DNA of 12,540 nucleotides from Spirochaetae bacterium HGW-Spirochaetae-7 (GCA_002839245.1 PGXR01000073.1:1-12540); one strand, 5' to 3'. Positions 1 to 7,833 are shown, counted from the stretch's first letter. Made by a program: numbers and translations. The notes: generated from the letters alone by a model not told the origin.

Positions 1-1
1 C

Positions 2-367
2 GAGCATCCCGACCTGCTGCTTGACCTCCATGAGAGCGACGGGAGCTGGACCGAAGGGGTATCCCCGGCGCTGGTGGTGCCGTCATCAACGGCAGCCAGC
101 GAGTTCGCGCTGTCTTTGCTGGAATCACCCGCTCTTTCTGATTTTTCCTTTACCGGTCCTCCGCCCGCGGGCAGCCTCGTTTCAGCTGTCGACCGAAGGC
201 TTGCGATACCGGCATTGCTCGTCGAAGTTCCCGACGCGCTGGGCCGGGCCGAGCGGGTCGCCGCATTCCTGGCTATCGTCGATACGGCCATGGACGTCCT
301 GGGCATGGCCGCAAGAACCGGCTCCACCCATGGAATGTCCTCCACGAAGCAGGCGCGCCGGCCATGA
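2..367 (+). CDS. M14-like zinc hydrolase (C-terminal part, cut by left edge)
   Basis: Open from the left edge in the frame starting at base 2; 121 residues and a TGA stop are visible, and the start lies outside. The first residues read PDLLLDLHESDG. A DLHE/DLHS motif carrying a zinc-ligand His is typical of M14 carboxypeptidases and the related aspartoacylase/succinylglutamate desuccinylase enzymes. Near residue 72, IPALLVEVP resembles the strand that carries the catalytic Glu in that clan. The final ~15 residues (GSTHGMSSTKQARRP) are hydrophilic and look like a tail. The stop overlaps the pgsB start (ATGA), so it belongs to the pgs operon. Phage PghP, a zinc hydrolase of gamma-polyglutamate, also has an M14-like fold, so a role in cutting or releasing the polymer is a reasonable inference. 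The N-terminal HxxE zinc motif is not visible, so the family call rests on two motifs and the neighbourhood. Confidence 0.6.
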   Translation, partial: EHPDLLLDLHESDGSWTEGVSPALVVPSSTAASEFALSLLESPALSDFSFTGPPPAGSLVSAVDRRLAIPALLVEVPDALGRAERVAAFLAIVDTAMDVLGMAARTGSTHGMSSTKQARRP

Positions 368-1548
368 ACTCATCGAAATGGGCCGGATTGATCGCGCTGG
401 CCGTTGCCCTGCTTTTCCTGGTCGCGGAACGCATCGCCGTCATGCAGACCCGCCGTCGCTTCAAGCTTGTCATTCACGTCAACGGGACCAGGGGCAAGTC
501 CACGGTCACCCGCATGATACACGCCCTGCTGCGCGAAGCCGGGTATGCAGCCTGGGGCAAGGTGACGGGTACCGAGCCGAGGCTCCTCCTGGAGGACGGC
601 ACGGAGCGCCTGATACGGCGCATCGGCCCGGCCAACGTCCGCGAGCAGCGGAACATGCTCCTGAAGGCGGCGACGTCCGGGGTCGACGCCCTGGTGTTCG
701 AGTGCAATGCCGTCAGGCCGGAGTTGCAGCTGGCCTCGGCAAGCTACCTGGACGCCGACATCCTCGTCATCACCAACGCCCGGCTAGACCACAGGCTGGA
801 ACAGGGCACGGCAGCCGATGCCGCCCAGGCCTTCGCCGCTACCATTCCGCCTGGCGGGACAGTAGTCAGTTCGGACGCCGAGCACCGCTCGCTGTGGGAA
901 GAAACGGCCAAGGGGCGAGGAGCGCGCCTGGTATTCGTCGACCCTGCCGAAGGCGAGGGCCTTGGCGACATGCCAGAAAACATGGCCTGCGCGCTCGGCG
1001 TCGCCGACAGCCTCGGCCTGTCACGCGAAAGGGCCGCTGCCGCGCTATCGTCGTATTCCAGGGATCCGGGCGCGTTTTCCGAATTGTCGTGGCCGTGCGG
1101 CGGAGGCCGGACGCGCTTCCTCGACGCGTCGGCCGCCAACGAGCCTGACTCGACCGACCGCCTGGCCAGGCTAGGCTATGCCCGCGCCGGCACCGACGCC
1201 GTCGCGGCGGCGCATCGCGTCCTGGTCGTAGCCACCCGGGCCGACAGGCCGGACAGGTCGATGCAATTCGCCGAGTACGCGGCGAAAGCCTGCCTTCCCG
1301 GCGGGCTGTACGACGAGGCGGCTTTCCTGGGTCCCGTACAGCTTGCGGTACGTGCCGTCCTCAAGCGCTCGGGCATACACTGCAGTTTCCTGCGAAAGCC
1401 CGCTGAACTCGATGCGGAGCCTGGGTGCATCATCGTGGCGGCCGGGAACCGCGGGGGCCACGGCAAGCTCCTCCATGACTGGGCCACGGCAAAGGCCGGG
1501 ATGGCTTCCGCATCCGCAGGTACGGAAATTCGGGGAGGGTCGAAATGA
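364..1548 (+). CDS. pgsB: Poly-gamma-glutamate synthase PgsB/CapB
   Basis: 394 residues, matching the ~393 of Bacillus PgsB. This Mur-ligase-like enzyme uses ATP to activate a glutamyl carboxylate and add the next glutamate, working at the inner membrane face with PgsC. Residues 7-21 form an N-terminal membrane anchor followed by a basic stretch (RRRFK). The P-loop is NGTRGKST (residues 40-47, Lys45). Other motifs resembling those I recall from PgsB are FECNAVRPE near 120, NARLDH near 140, SAANEPDST near 255, TRADRPDRSMQFA near 290 and AAGNRGGHG near 365. The ATG overlaps the upstream stop (ATGA) and no good Shine-Dalgarno precedes it, so initiation probably depends on translation of the gene before. 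Its own stop overlaps pgsC in the same way. A folylpolyglutamate synthase is excluded by the membrane anchor and the pgsC neighbour. Confidence 0.93.
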   Translation: MNSSKWAGLIALAVALLFLVAERIAVMQTRRRFKLVIHVNGTRGKSTVTRMIHALLREAGYAAWGKVTGTEPRLLLEDGTERLIRRIGPANVREQRNMLLKAATSGVDALVFECNAVRPELQLASASYLDADILVITNARLDHRLEQGTAADAAQAFAATIPPGGTVVSSDAEHRSLWEETAKGRGARLVFVDPAEGEGLGDMPENMACALGVADSLGLSRERAAAALSSYSRDPGAFSELSWPCGGGRTRFLDASAANEPDSTDRLARLGYARAGTDAVAAAHRVLVVATRADRPDRSMQFAEYAAKACLPGGLYDEAAFLGPVQLAVRAVLKRSGIHCSFLRKPAELDAEPGCIIVAAGNRGGHGKLLHDWATAKAGMASASAGTEIRGGSK

Positions 1549-1976
1549 CTCCAGAGGCATACCTGCTGGCCGGCGTCGTCCTTGGCCTCCTCTTGACCGA
1601 GATTACCGGCATTTCTCCGGGCGGCCTGATAGTTCCAGGGTACGTGGCGATGTTCCTCGACAGACCGGAACGCATTGCGCTTACCGCCGGCATCGCCCTG
1701 GCCACCGTGCCGTTGGTACGCATCGCGGGAAAATACCTGCTCCTGTTCGGCCGCCGGCGCTTCGCATTCTTCCTCCTTGCGGGTTTTGCCGTCAGGTCGC
1801 TTGCCGAGGCGCTGGTGCCATCGCTGTTCCCCTCCCTCGACGGGATCGAGGCAATAGGCTGGATCATTCCCGGGATCATTGCCTCCGATGTCGACAAGCA
1901 AGGCGTCGTCAGCACTTTCCTCGCGCTTTCGGCGGCCACCGCGCTCGTCGCCATCGTCGCGATGGTCGTCCGATGA
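1545..1976 (+). CDS. pgsC: Poly-gamma-glutamate biosynthesis membrane protein PgsC/CapC
   Basis: 143 residues, close to the ~149 of Bacillus PgsC, and almost entirely hydrophobic with about four to five membrane segments. Family-typical stretches are TGISPGGLIVPGYVA (residues 21-35), LLFGRRRFAFFLLAGF near 65-80 and GWIIPGIIASDVDKQGVVST near 105-124. PgsC forms the membrane part of the polymerase with PgsB and is thought to help carry the polymer across the membrane. The ATG overlaps the pgsB stop (ATGA) and is preceded by GGGAGGG with a 5-base spacer, the clearest ribosome binding site inside this operon. Its stop in turn overlaps the pgsW start. Confidence 0.92.
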   Translation: MTPEAYLLAGVVLGLLLTEITGISPGGLIVPGYVAMFLDRPERIALTAGIALATVPLVRIAGKYLLLFGRRRFAFFLLAGFAVRSLAEALVPSLFPSLDGIEAIGWIIPGIIASDVDKQGVVSTFLALSAATALVAIVAMVVR

Positions 1977-3037
1977 CATCGGTTCGGGCGGACAAGGCTT
2001 TTTACGTCCTCTGCCTCGGCATCGTGGCGTGGGCCATGGTCGTTTTCATGTACGTGCGCTCGCTTCCGCCCGATAGCGCCGCGATAGAAGCGGCCAGGAT
2101 GCAGGAAGCGGCAATCGCGGCCGTTCTGGCGGAGCGCCTGGAGCGCGGCATCCCCCTCGACACGATCAACGACCCGAACGGTACTGGGCTCGTCGGTGTC
2201 GCTCTCTCCGGCCTGACGAGCACCGCAGGAATCCTGCCGGCAAAGCGGAGCGCGGCAACGCCCGACGCCGCCGCCCTCCTCGTGCGCCTGCTCCGGAAGG
2301 CGGGAGCCCGTCCTGGAACGCGGGTAGCCGTCAACGCGTCTGGTTCGTTTCCCGGCTTTGCCCTGGCCGCTGTCGCCGCGTGCGCCGCGCTGTCCCTGGA
2401 TGCCGATATCGTGCTCTCCGTAGGTTCATCGAGCTGGGGAGCGAACCTTGAAGCGTACACCGTCGTGGACATGCTGTACGCGGCGATGGACCAGGGAGCG
2501 TTCCCGCCCGGTTTCGCTGATTCGCTGCTGGCCGTCACTCCCGGAGGCTCGGACGACCGGGGACTCGACCTGGATCCCGCCGCGCTCGAAGCCGCGCTCG
2601 AACGGGCAGGCGCGCGCGGTATCAGGGTGATCAGGCCGGCCTCGCTGCAGGAGGCGGTGGACGCCCGCATGGCGGCCTTTCGGTCGAGGGGAGAACCCGA
2701 CCTCCTGTTGACGATAGGCGGCAATTACGCGTCGACCGGGGCAGATCCCGGCCTGTCCCTGCGGTCGGGCATCGTCACGCGGCCAGGAAAGGCGGGATCG
2801 GGCGGAACGGGCCTCATGCAGGTATTCCTGTCGGCGGGCAAGCCTGTCATCCAGGTGCTCAACGTGCGCGACCTGTGCGCCCGATACGGCCTGCCCTTCG
2901 ACCCGCACCCGCTGCGGCCCATCGGCGACGCGCCTGTATACCACGACGGACGGCCGCCAGCGGCGCTCGTGGCGATTCCGCCCCTGCTTGCCCTGGCCCT
3001 CTACGCGGCCAGCAGGAGAAGAAAGCCGACGCGCTGA
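1973..3037 (+). CDS. pgsW: Poly-gamma-glutamate system protein PgsW-like
   Basis: 354 residues from an ATG that overlaps the pgsC stop (ATGA) and lacks a clear Shine-Dalgarno. The frame stays open further upstream to 1343, but that part lies inside pgsB and pgsC, so the coupled ATG is preferred. One membrane helix lies at about residues 10-29 and another at about 326-346, followed by a basic end (RRRKPTR). This suggests that both ends are cytoplasmic and about 300 residues lie outside the membrane. Conspicuous small-residue motifs are SSWGAN near 152, TIGGNYAST near 248, and SGIVTRPGKAGSGGTG near 263-278. Size, topology and position after pgsB-pgsC match the family annotated as poly-gamma-glutamate system protein, known by co-occurrence and without an assigned reaction. 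I see no metallophosphoesterase (PgsA/CapA) motifs in it. Confidence 0.8.
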   Translation: MTSVRADKAFYVLCLGIVAWAMVVFMYVRSLPPDSAAIEAARMQEAAIAAVLAERLERGIPLDTINDPNGTGLVGVALSGLTSTAGILPAKRSAATPDAAALLVRLLRKAGARPGTRVAVNASGSFPGFALAAVAACAALSLDADIVLSVGSSSWGANLEAYTVVDMLYAAMDQGAFPPGFADSLLAVTPGGSDDRGLDLDPAALEAALERAGARGIRVIRPASLQEAVDARMAAFRSRGEPDLLLTIGGNYASTGADPGLSLRSGIVTRPGKAGSGGTGLMQVFLSAGKPVIQVLNVRDLCARYGLPFDPHPLRPIGDAPVYHDGRPPAALVAIPPLLALALYAASRRRKPTR

Positions 3038-3054
3038 CGGCATCGGTCCCGGGA

Positions 3055-4005
3055 CTACACCCTCTGCTCCCGGTCGAACGGCTTGCCGAGCTCCGTGGGC
3101 CCGACCATCCTGGCCTTGCGTACCAGGGCGAGCACGACGATGACGAGGACGTACGGCAGCATCACCGCGAATTCGTACGGGAAATCTATGCCGGCTACCT
3201 GTATCGACAGCTGCAGCGCCTGCGCCAGGCTGAACAGGAGGGCGCCGAGCATGACGCCTACCGGATGCCACCTGCCGAAATAGACGAGGGCCACCGCGAT
3301 GAAGCCGCGCCCGGCTACGAGGTCGTCGGCAAACATCTTGGCCTGCGCCAGGCTCAGGTAGGCTCCAGCGAGTCCAGCCATCGCGCCGCCAAGCGCCAGC
3401 GCCTGGTAGCGTACGCGCGCAACGCGTATGCCGAGCGAGTCAGCCGCTCGCGGATACGTGCCCACCGCCCTGACCTTGAGCCCCCACGGAGTCTTGAACA
3501 GGATGTACCAGAACACCGGCACCAGGAGGAACGCGATGTAGACGAGGGGGTTGTGGTTGAACAGGACCTGTCCCAGGACGGGGATCTTCGAAAGGACGGG
3601 TATCGGCATCGGCGCTATTCCCGGAACGCCCGTAACGCCGCCGACGTAGTGCCTGAACAGCGTGCCTGCAATGCCCCAGCCGAGCATCTGCAAGCCTATG
3701 CCGGCTATGCCTTGCGGCGCCCGGAAGGTGACGACGACGAGTGCGAAGAGGAGGCCGAGAACGGTTCCTACGACCATGGCCAGTGCCAGCCCGATAAGGT
3801 TGGCGCTGCCGGCGAGCGACGTGCCGGCAAGGAAGTACGGCGGCAGGAACGCTACGAACGCGCCCATCGCCATGATGCCCTCGCAGCCGAGGTTGAAGAC
3901 GCCGGCGCGCTGGTTTATGGTCTCGCCGAGGCCGGCAAGGAGGAGGGCCACCGAAAACGGCACGCCGAGTATCAGAATGTTGAGCACGAACGATCCGCCG
4001 TTCAT
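3055..4005 (-). CDS. ABC importer permease, second subunit (NupQ/YufQ type)
   Basis: 316 residues, the last gene of the transporter operon. Start ATG at 4005, preceded on its strand by AGGAGG with a 7-base spacer. The frame stays open much further upstream (to 4815), but that part lies inside the other permease gene and is not hydrophobic. About eight to nine membrane segments are visible. Near residues 33-50 the sequence INQRAGVFNLGCEGIMAMGA carries the N-x-G-x-E-G-x-M-x-x-G signature of inner-membrane permeases of the BPD_transp_2 family. In BMP-type transporters this shorter subunit pairs with the longer one encoded upstream to form the channel. The ATG overlaps the stop of that gene (ATGA). 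The gene ends 18 bases from the convergent pgsW stop, and I see no terminator hairpin in the gap. Confidence 0.9.
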   Translation of the reverse strand: MNGGSFVLNILILGVPFSVALLLAGLGETINQRAGVFNLGCEGIMAMGAFVAFLPPYFLAGTSLAGSANLIGLALAMVVGTVLGLLFALVVVTFRAPQGIAGIGLQMLGWGIAGTLFRHYVGGVTGVPGIAPMPIPVLSKIPVLGQVLFNHNPLVYIAFLLVPVFWYILFKTPWGLKVRAVGTYPRAADSLGIRVARVRYQALALGGAMAGLAGAYLSLAQAKMFADDLVAGRGFIAVALVYFGRWHPVGVMLGALLFSLAQALQLSIQVAGIDFPYEFAVMLPYVLVIVVLALVRKARMVGPTELGKPFDREQRV

Positions 4006-5186
4006 CTGGTCGCCTCCTGGGGCTCGCCGGCCAGGCATGGATCGACTGAATCGGACGGGTCCGGGCAGGCCTCGATGGAGCCAGGCGGCGCGGGCGGCTC
4101 GGGTTTTCCGAAAAGGCGGGAAAGCAGGCGGGCAGCCTTGTCCTGCGCGTAGGGATTGTTCATGAACTGCCTGGCCGAGACTATCGCCAGGATTATTGCG
4201 CCCTGGAGCACGAGCACCATGTTGGCCGGTACGTCGGCGAGCCGCTGGGTCATGTCGGCCCCCAGGAGGAGGAGGCCGAAGAACAGCGACGCGGGGATGA
4301 TGCCGGCGGGATGCAGGCCGCCGAACAGCGCGACGACGATGCCGGTGAACCCGTAGCCGCCGGTCACGCCTTCTATGGCACGCCGGTGCACGCCCAGGAT
4401 TTCCACAGAGCCGGCGATGCCAGCCAAGGCCCCGGACAGCAGCATGGCGATGATGAGGTATCGTTCCACGCTGACGCCGGCGTAACGCGCGGCCTTGGCC
4501 TCGGCTCCGGCCGCACGCATCCTGAAACCAGCGCTTGTCCGCCACAACAGGAAGAACACGACCAAGGCCAGGCCGAGGGCGATGAAGGCTCCGGTATGTA
4601 GGCGCGTCCCGGGCAGGATCCGGTCGAGCCACGCTCCCCTGGGAATGCGGACGGTCTGCGGGGTGCCCGAACCCATAACGAGCTCCTCGGGATCCATCAT
4701 CGGGCCGCGAAGGAGGAAGGTGTAGAACTGGGCTGCGATGTAGTTGAGCATTACCGTCGAAAGGATCTCGTTGACGCCGAGCCTGGCCTTGAGCACCCCG
4801 GCTATGCCGCCCCACAAGGCTCCGCCGGCCGCGCCGGCCAGGATCGCCAGGGGTACGAGCAACGGCCTTGGCAGGTCCGGCAGCGCTATCGCCGTCGCGC
4901 TCGACGCCAGGATACCCATCATCATCTGCCCTTCGGCGCCGATGTTCAGTATGCCGCTCCTGAAAGCTATGGCTATGCCGAGGGCGATAAGCGACAGCGG
5001 GATGGCGCGCACCACGATCTCGGTTATGCCTATCATGTCCTTGAGCGGCTCGGTCAGGATGACCAGGTAGGCCTTGCCGATATTCGCGCCCACCGCGGCG
5101 AGGACTATGGCGCCAATGCCCATGGCGGCCGCTGCCGCGGCTACGACGATGGCCGCGTTGTATGCGAATTTGAACGACTTATTCAT
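4002..5186 (-). CDS. ABC importer permease, first subunit (NupP/YufP type)
   Basis: 394 residues with about nine to ten membrane helices. GILNIGAEGQMMMGIL near residues 77-92 is the BPD_transp_2 signature, and ARLGVNEILSTVMLNYIAAQ near 133-152 is typical of nucleoside/BMP-type permeases. It forms the transport channel with the permease encoded just downstream. The last ~45 residues, after the final helix, are an extra hydrophilic tail rich in Pro, Glu and Asp with two Cys; it carries the reading frame to the ATGA overlap with the next gene. The start at 5186 overlaps the end of the ATPase gene by 8 bases, so translation of the two is probably linked. The frame has no other plausible start. 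Confidence 0.92.
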   Translation of the reverse strand: MNKSFKFAYNAAIVVAAAAAAMGIGAIVLAAVGANIGKAYLVILTEPLKDMIGITEIVVRAIPLSLIALGIAIAFRSGILNIGAEGQMMMGILASSATAIALPDLPRPLLVPLAILAGAAGGALWGGIAGVLKARLGVNEILSTVMLNYIAAQFYTFLLRGPMMDPEELVMGSGTPQTVRIPRGAWLDRILPGTRLHTGAFIALGLALVVFFLLWRTSAGFRMRAAGAEAKAARYAGVSVERYLIIAMLLSGALAGIAGSVEILGVHRRAIEGVTGGYGFTGIVVALFGGLHPAGIIPASLFFGLLLLGADMTQRLADVPANMVLVLQGAIILAIVSARQFMNNPYAQDKAARLLSRLFGKPEPPAPPGSIEACPDPSDSVDPCLAGEPQEATR

Positions 5187-6711
5187 CGGAGACTCCTGCC
5201 ATCAGGAGGCCCAGCGACCGCTTCGTCGCGTCGCGTCCCGGCACCACCTTGAGTATCTTCCCTTTGTATATGACCGCCACGCGGTCGGACAGGTTCATGA
5301 TCTCTTCCAGCTCTTCGGAGATGAGAAGTATCGCGACGCCTTCCGCGCGCCTTGCCAGGAGCTGCTTGTGTATGAATTCCTCGGCCCCCATGTCGAGTCC
5401 ACGCGTCGGGTACACCGCGACCAGGGCTTTCGGTCCGCGCGCAAGCTCGCGGGCGAGTATGACCTTCTGGATGTTGCCGCCGGAAAGCGAGCCGGCGGCG
5501 GTATCGGTCGACGGGCAGCGAATGTCGAAGCGTTCCCGCAGGCCGGCGGCGTTGGCCGCAATTGCTCCCAGCCTGAGGAAGCCACCGCGGCTCCAGTCAC
5601 GCTGGCCTATGTCCTTGAGCACCAGGTTCTCGCGCACCGAGAACGATGGCACGATGCCTTCGGTATTGCGGTCTTCCGGGATGTAACCCATGCCTTCGGC
5701 GATGATACGGCTCGCCGAGCTGCCTGCCAGCTCTACCCCGTCGAGGTTGATGGAACCCGATTCCGGGCGACGGAGGCCGTTGAGCGCTTCGGCGAGTTCC
5801 CGCTGGCCGTTGCCCGAGACGCCGGCCAATCCTATTATCTCGCCTGGCGCAATCTCGAGCGTCACGCCGTCGAGTGCCAGGTTGCCCCGGTCGCCCCGGA
5901 CGCGAAGGTCGCGGATCGACAGGAGGCCGCGGTCACCCGAGCGGTCCAGCCCCGTCGAATCGACGCGGGGAAGCTCGACCTCGTGCCCCGTCATGAGCGC
6001 TGCCAGTTCCGAGGGGGAATGGTTCTCCGTCCTTCCCTCGAAGACGATGCGGCCCCGCCTGAGTATCGATACAGTGTCGGAGAGCGCCTTGACCTCGTGG
6101 AGCTTGTGGCTGATGAAGACGATTGACAGCTCTCCCGACATCTTCGAAAGCAGCGCTATCAGCTCGTCGGTCTCCTGGGGCGTCAGGGCCGAGGTAGGTT
6201 CGTCCAGAATCAGGAACCGTGCTCCGAGGCAGAGCGTCTTGACCAGCTCCACGCGCTGTTGCTCGCCGACTGACAGTTGCCATACCATCGCGTCGGGGTT
6301 GACAGGCAGTTCGTGGCGCTCCGACACCTCGACAATCTTCTTGCGCACCGAGGCCAGGTCCAGCCTGAACGGCAGGTGGGCCGACTTCATGCCGAGCGCG
6401 ACATTCTCTACGACCGTCATGTTCTGGACGAGCATGAAGTGCTGGTGGACCATGCCGATGCCGTGGTCGAAGGCGTCGTTCGGAGATCGGAACCTGACTT
6501 CCTTGCCGTTGATGAGGATGTGACCCTCGTCGGGCTGGTACAGCCCCATGAGGATGTTCATCAGCGTAGTCTTGCCGGCGCCGTTCTCGCCGACGAGGGC
6601 CCGTACCGAGTACTCGCCCACGGACAGGTCTATATGATCGCAAGCCAGGATGCCGGGAAATCGTTTGGTAATGCCCCGAAGCTCGAGGCTCCGTATCGGT
6701 TCATGGCCCAT
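5179..6711 (-). CDS. ABC importer ATPase with two nucleotide-binding domains (NupO/YufO type)
   Basis: 510 residues holding two ABC ATPase domains in one chain, as usual in sugar and nucleoside importers of this class. Domain 1 has Walker A GENGAGKTT (residues 41-49), signature LSVGEQQR near 146 and Walker B FLILDEPTSAL near 167. Domain 2 has the degenerate Walker A GVSGNGQREL near 296, as is common in the second half of these proteins, signature LSGGNIQK near 407 and Walker B region VAVYPTRGLD near 430. Domain 2 may therefore be weaker in hydrolysis. The start at 6711 is supported by AAGGAG with a 7-base spacer; a second ATG three codons later is less well placed. It follows the binding-protein gene after a 126-base gap with a large hairpin and overlaps the next permease gene by 8 bases. 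Confidence 0.93.
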   Translation of the reverse strand: MGHEPIRSLELRGITKRFPGILACDHIDLSVGEYSVRALVGENGAGKTTLMNILMGLYQPDEGHILINGKEVRFRSPNDAFDHGIGMVHQHFMLVQNMTVVENVALGMKSAHLPFRLDLASVRKKIVEVSERHELPVNPDAMVWQLSVGEQQRVELVKTLCLGARFLILDEPTSALTPQETDELIALLSKMSGELSIVFISHKLHEVKALSDTVSILRRGRIVFEGRTENHSPSELAALMTGHEVELPRVDSTGLDRSGDRGLLSIRDLRVRGDRGNLALDGVTLEIAPGEIIGLAGVSGNGQRELAEALNGLRRPESGSINLDGVELAGSSASRIIAEGMGYIPEDRNTEGIVPSFSVRENLVLKDIGQRDWSRGGFLRLGAIAANAAGLRERFDIRCPSTDTAAGSLSGGNIQKVILARELARGPKALVAVYPTRGLDMGAEEFIHKQLLARRAEGVAILLISEELEEIMNLSDRVAVIYKGKILKVVPGRDATKRSLGLLMAGVSDE

Positions 6712-6754
6712 GCCCGAGCTCCTTGATCAATAAATGGCAAGAAGAGAATTTGAA

Positions 6755-6810
6755 CCACGGAAACACGGCGCAATCCTTGCATTGTGCAGGGTTGCGCCGT
6801 GCCTCCGTGG
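6755..6810 (-). repeat. Long intergenic hairpin, REP-like palindrome
   Basis: The 19-base arms 6755-6773 and 6792-6810 are inverted copies of each other. In the transporter transcript (- strand) they make 17 Watson-Crick pairs plus two G-U pairs, with no bulge. On the + strand those two positions are A/C mismatches, so the fold is better in the operon RNA. The 18-base loop can form a further small hairpin (TGCA arms). The outer sequence, CCACGGAAACACGG paired with CCGTGCCTCCGTGG, resembles a dispersed intergenic repeat that I recall from many environmental bacterial genomes. It lies between the binding-protein stop and the ATPase ribosome binding site and is followed on the transcript by a pyrimidine-rich, not purely U, stretch. 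It may shield the upstream mRNA or partly stop transcription. The pairing is seen; the family link and role are inferred. Confidence 0.8.
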
Positions 6811-6837
6811 CAAAACCGTATATCAGTTTCTCCCGGA

Positions 6838-7833
6838 TCAGTACTTGACGGGCTGCCAGTCAATTTTGAGGGTCTGCGCGGTGATGTCAGCGCGGGCCTT
6901 GTCGGCTGCCTTGCGGATGGCGGCGGTCAGGACCGTACCCACCTTGTCGTTGTACTTGAAGATGAAGCCGCCGTTCTTGAAGGTCATCGGGATGTTCTCG
7001 CCGCCGAGCGTTCCAACCTGGCGCTTGTCTATCATCGCCTCGATGACCGGAGCGTAGTCGTAACTGGCCGCCGCGATCACCTTGAAGCTCTCGGGAATGG
7101 ACAGCTGCAGCGTATCCTGGCCAAGCCACCATATCGGCTTGTCCTTGTACTCGGCGACGGCGCGGAGAGCTCCGGTAGCCTGCTGGGCGGCGCCGGTCAG
7201 CACGTCGGCGCCTGCCTTGATCTGGGTCTGGGCAAGCTCGCCTGCCTTGACGTAGTCGGCGAACGATCCGGTATGGGCGACCTTGATGTCGGCCTTGGGA
7301 TTGACCGACTTGACTCCGAGCCAGAAACCGCGGTTGTAGCGGGCCGAGTCGCCGGCGTCGACAGGTCCGACCACGCCGATGATGCCGGTCTTGGTGACCA
7401 TGCCGGCTATGACGCCGTTTATGTAGCCGGTTTCCTCGCTCATCGGCATGTAGGTGAACACGTTCCTGGGGCCGACGTCGGCGTTGGTGCCGAACGCGAA
7501 GGTCGTCTTCGGGAATTCCTCGGACAGCTCGAGGATGAGGTTCTTGAACTGTGCGCCGTGGGCGATGATGATGTCGAAGCCACGGGAGGCGTATTGCCTG
7601 GCCGCTGAACCGGCATCGACCGGCTTCATCTTCTCGCTGTAGTTGTACTCGACGAGCGACTCGCCGTACTTCTTCTGCACCGCGACTATCGCGTCGTGCA
7701 TGGCCTGTCCCCAGCCTTTGTCGTCGACCGTGGACTCGATGATCAACGCGATCTTTACCTTCGATTTGGGAGCACCGTACACGGCGCCCGCCAGCACCAT
7801 CAACGTGACAAGAACCGCCAGAGTCTTCTTCAT
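6838..7833 (-). CDS. BMP-family substrate-binding protein of ABC importer
   Basis: 331 residues, first gene of the transporter operon. It captures the cargo outside the inner membrane and hands it to the permeases. The N-terminus is a signal peptide: two Lys, a hydrophobic core and a likely signal peptidase I site after AVYGA (about residue 21). There is no Cys near it, so unlike TmpC/PnrA of Treponema it is probably not a lipoprotein. Family features are KVKIALIIESTVDDKGWGQA near 25-44, IIAHGAQF near 88-95, SEETGYINGVIAG near 132-144 and GIIGVVGPVDAGDSARYNRGF near 150-170. The KGWGQ motif puts a Trp where PnrA-like proteins have a base-stacking Phe. A nucleoside or purine cargo is likely from the operon type but unproven. 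AAGGAG with a 6-base spacer supports the start at 7833. Confidence 0.92.
   Translation of the reverse strand: MKKTLAVLVTLMVLAGAVYGAPKSKVKIALIIESTVDDKGWGQAMHDAIVAVQKKYGESLVEYNYSEKMKPVDAGSAARQYASRGFDIIIAHGAQFKNLILELSEEFPKTTFAFGTNADVGPRNVFTYMPMSEETGYINGVIAGMVTKTGIIGVVGPVDAGDSARYNRGFWLGVKSVNPKADIKVAHTGSFADYVKAGELAQTQIKAGADVLTGAAQQATGALRAVAEYKDKPIWWLGQDTLQLSIPESFKVIAAASYDYAPVIEAMIDKRQVGTLGGENIPMTFKNGGFIFKYNDKVGTVLTAAIRKAADKARADITAQTLKIDWQPVKY

Noticed and set aside
21..1148. 375-codon + strand open frame
   Set aside because: It is rich in Arg, Pro and His as expected from an off-frame reading of GC-rich genes, and it overlaps pgsB, which has clear family motifs.
1343..1972. N-terminal extension of the pgsW frame
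   Set aside because: It lies within pgsB and pgsC and has no family-like sequence; the ATGA-coupled ATG at 1973 begins just before the membrane helix.
3038..3054. Possible bidirectional terminator between pgsW and the permease
   Set aside because: Only the short palindrome TCCCGGGA is present, with no stem-loop and no T tract.
2875..4152. 425-codon + strand open frame
   Set aside because: Antisense to both permease genes, full of Arg/Glu/His, with no recognisable domain.
4006..4815. N-terminal extension of the second permease frame
   Set aside because: Off-frame reading of the first permease gene; the ATG at 4005 has a strong ribosome binding site.
5074..6126. 350-codon + strand open frame
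   Set aside because: Antisense to the ATPase gene, whose Walker and signature motifs are all present on the other strand.
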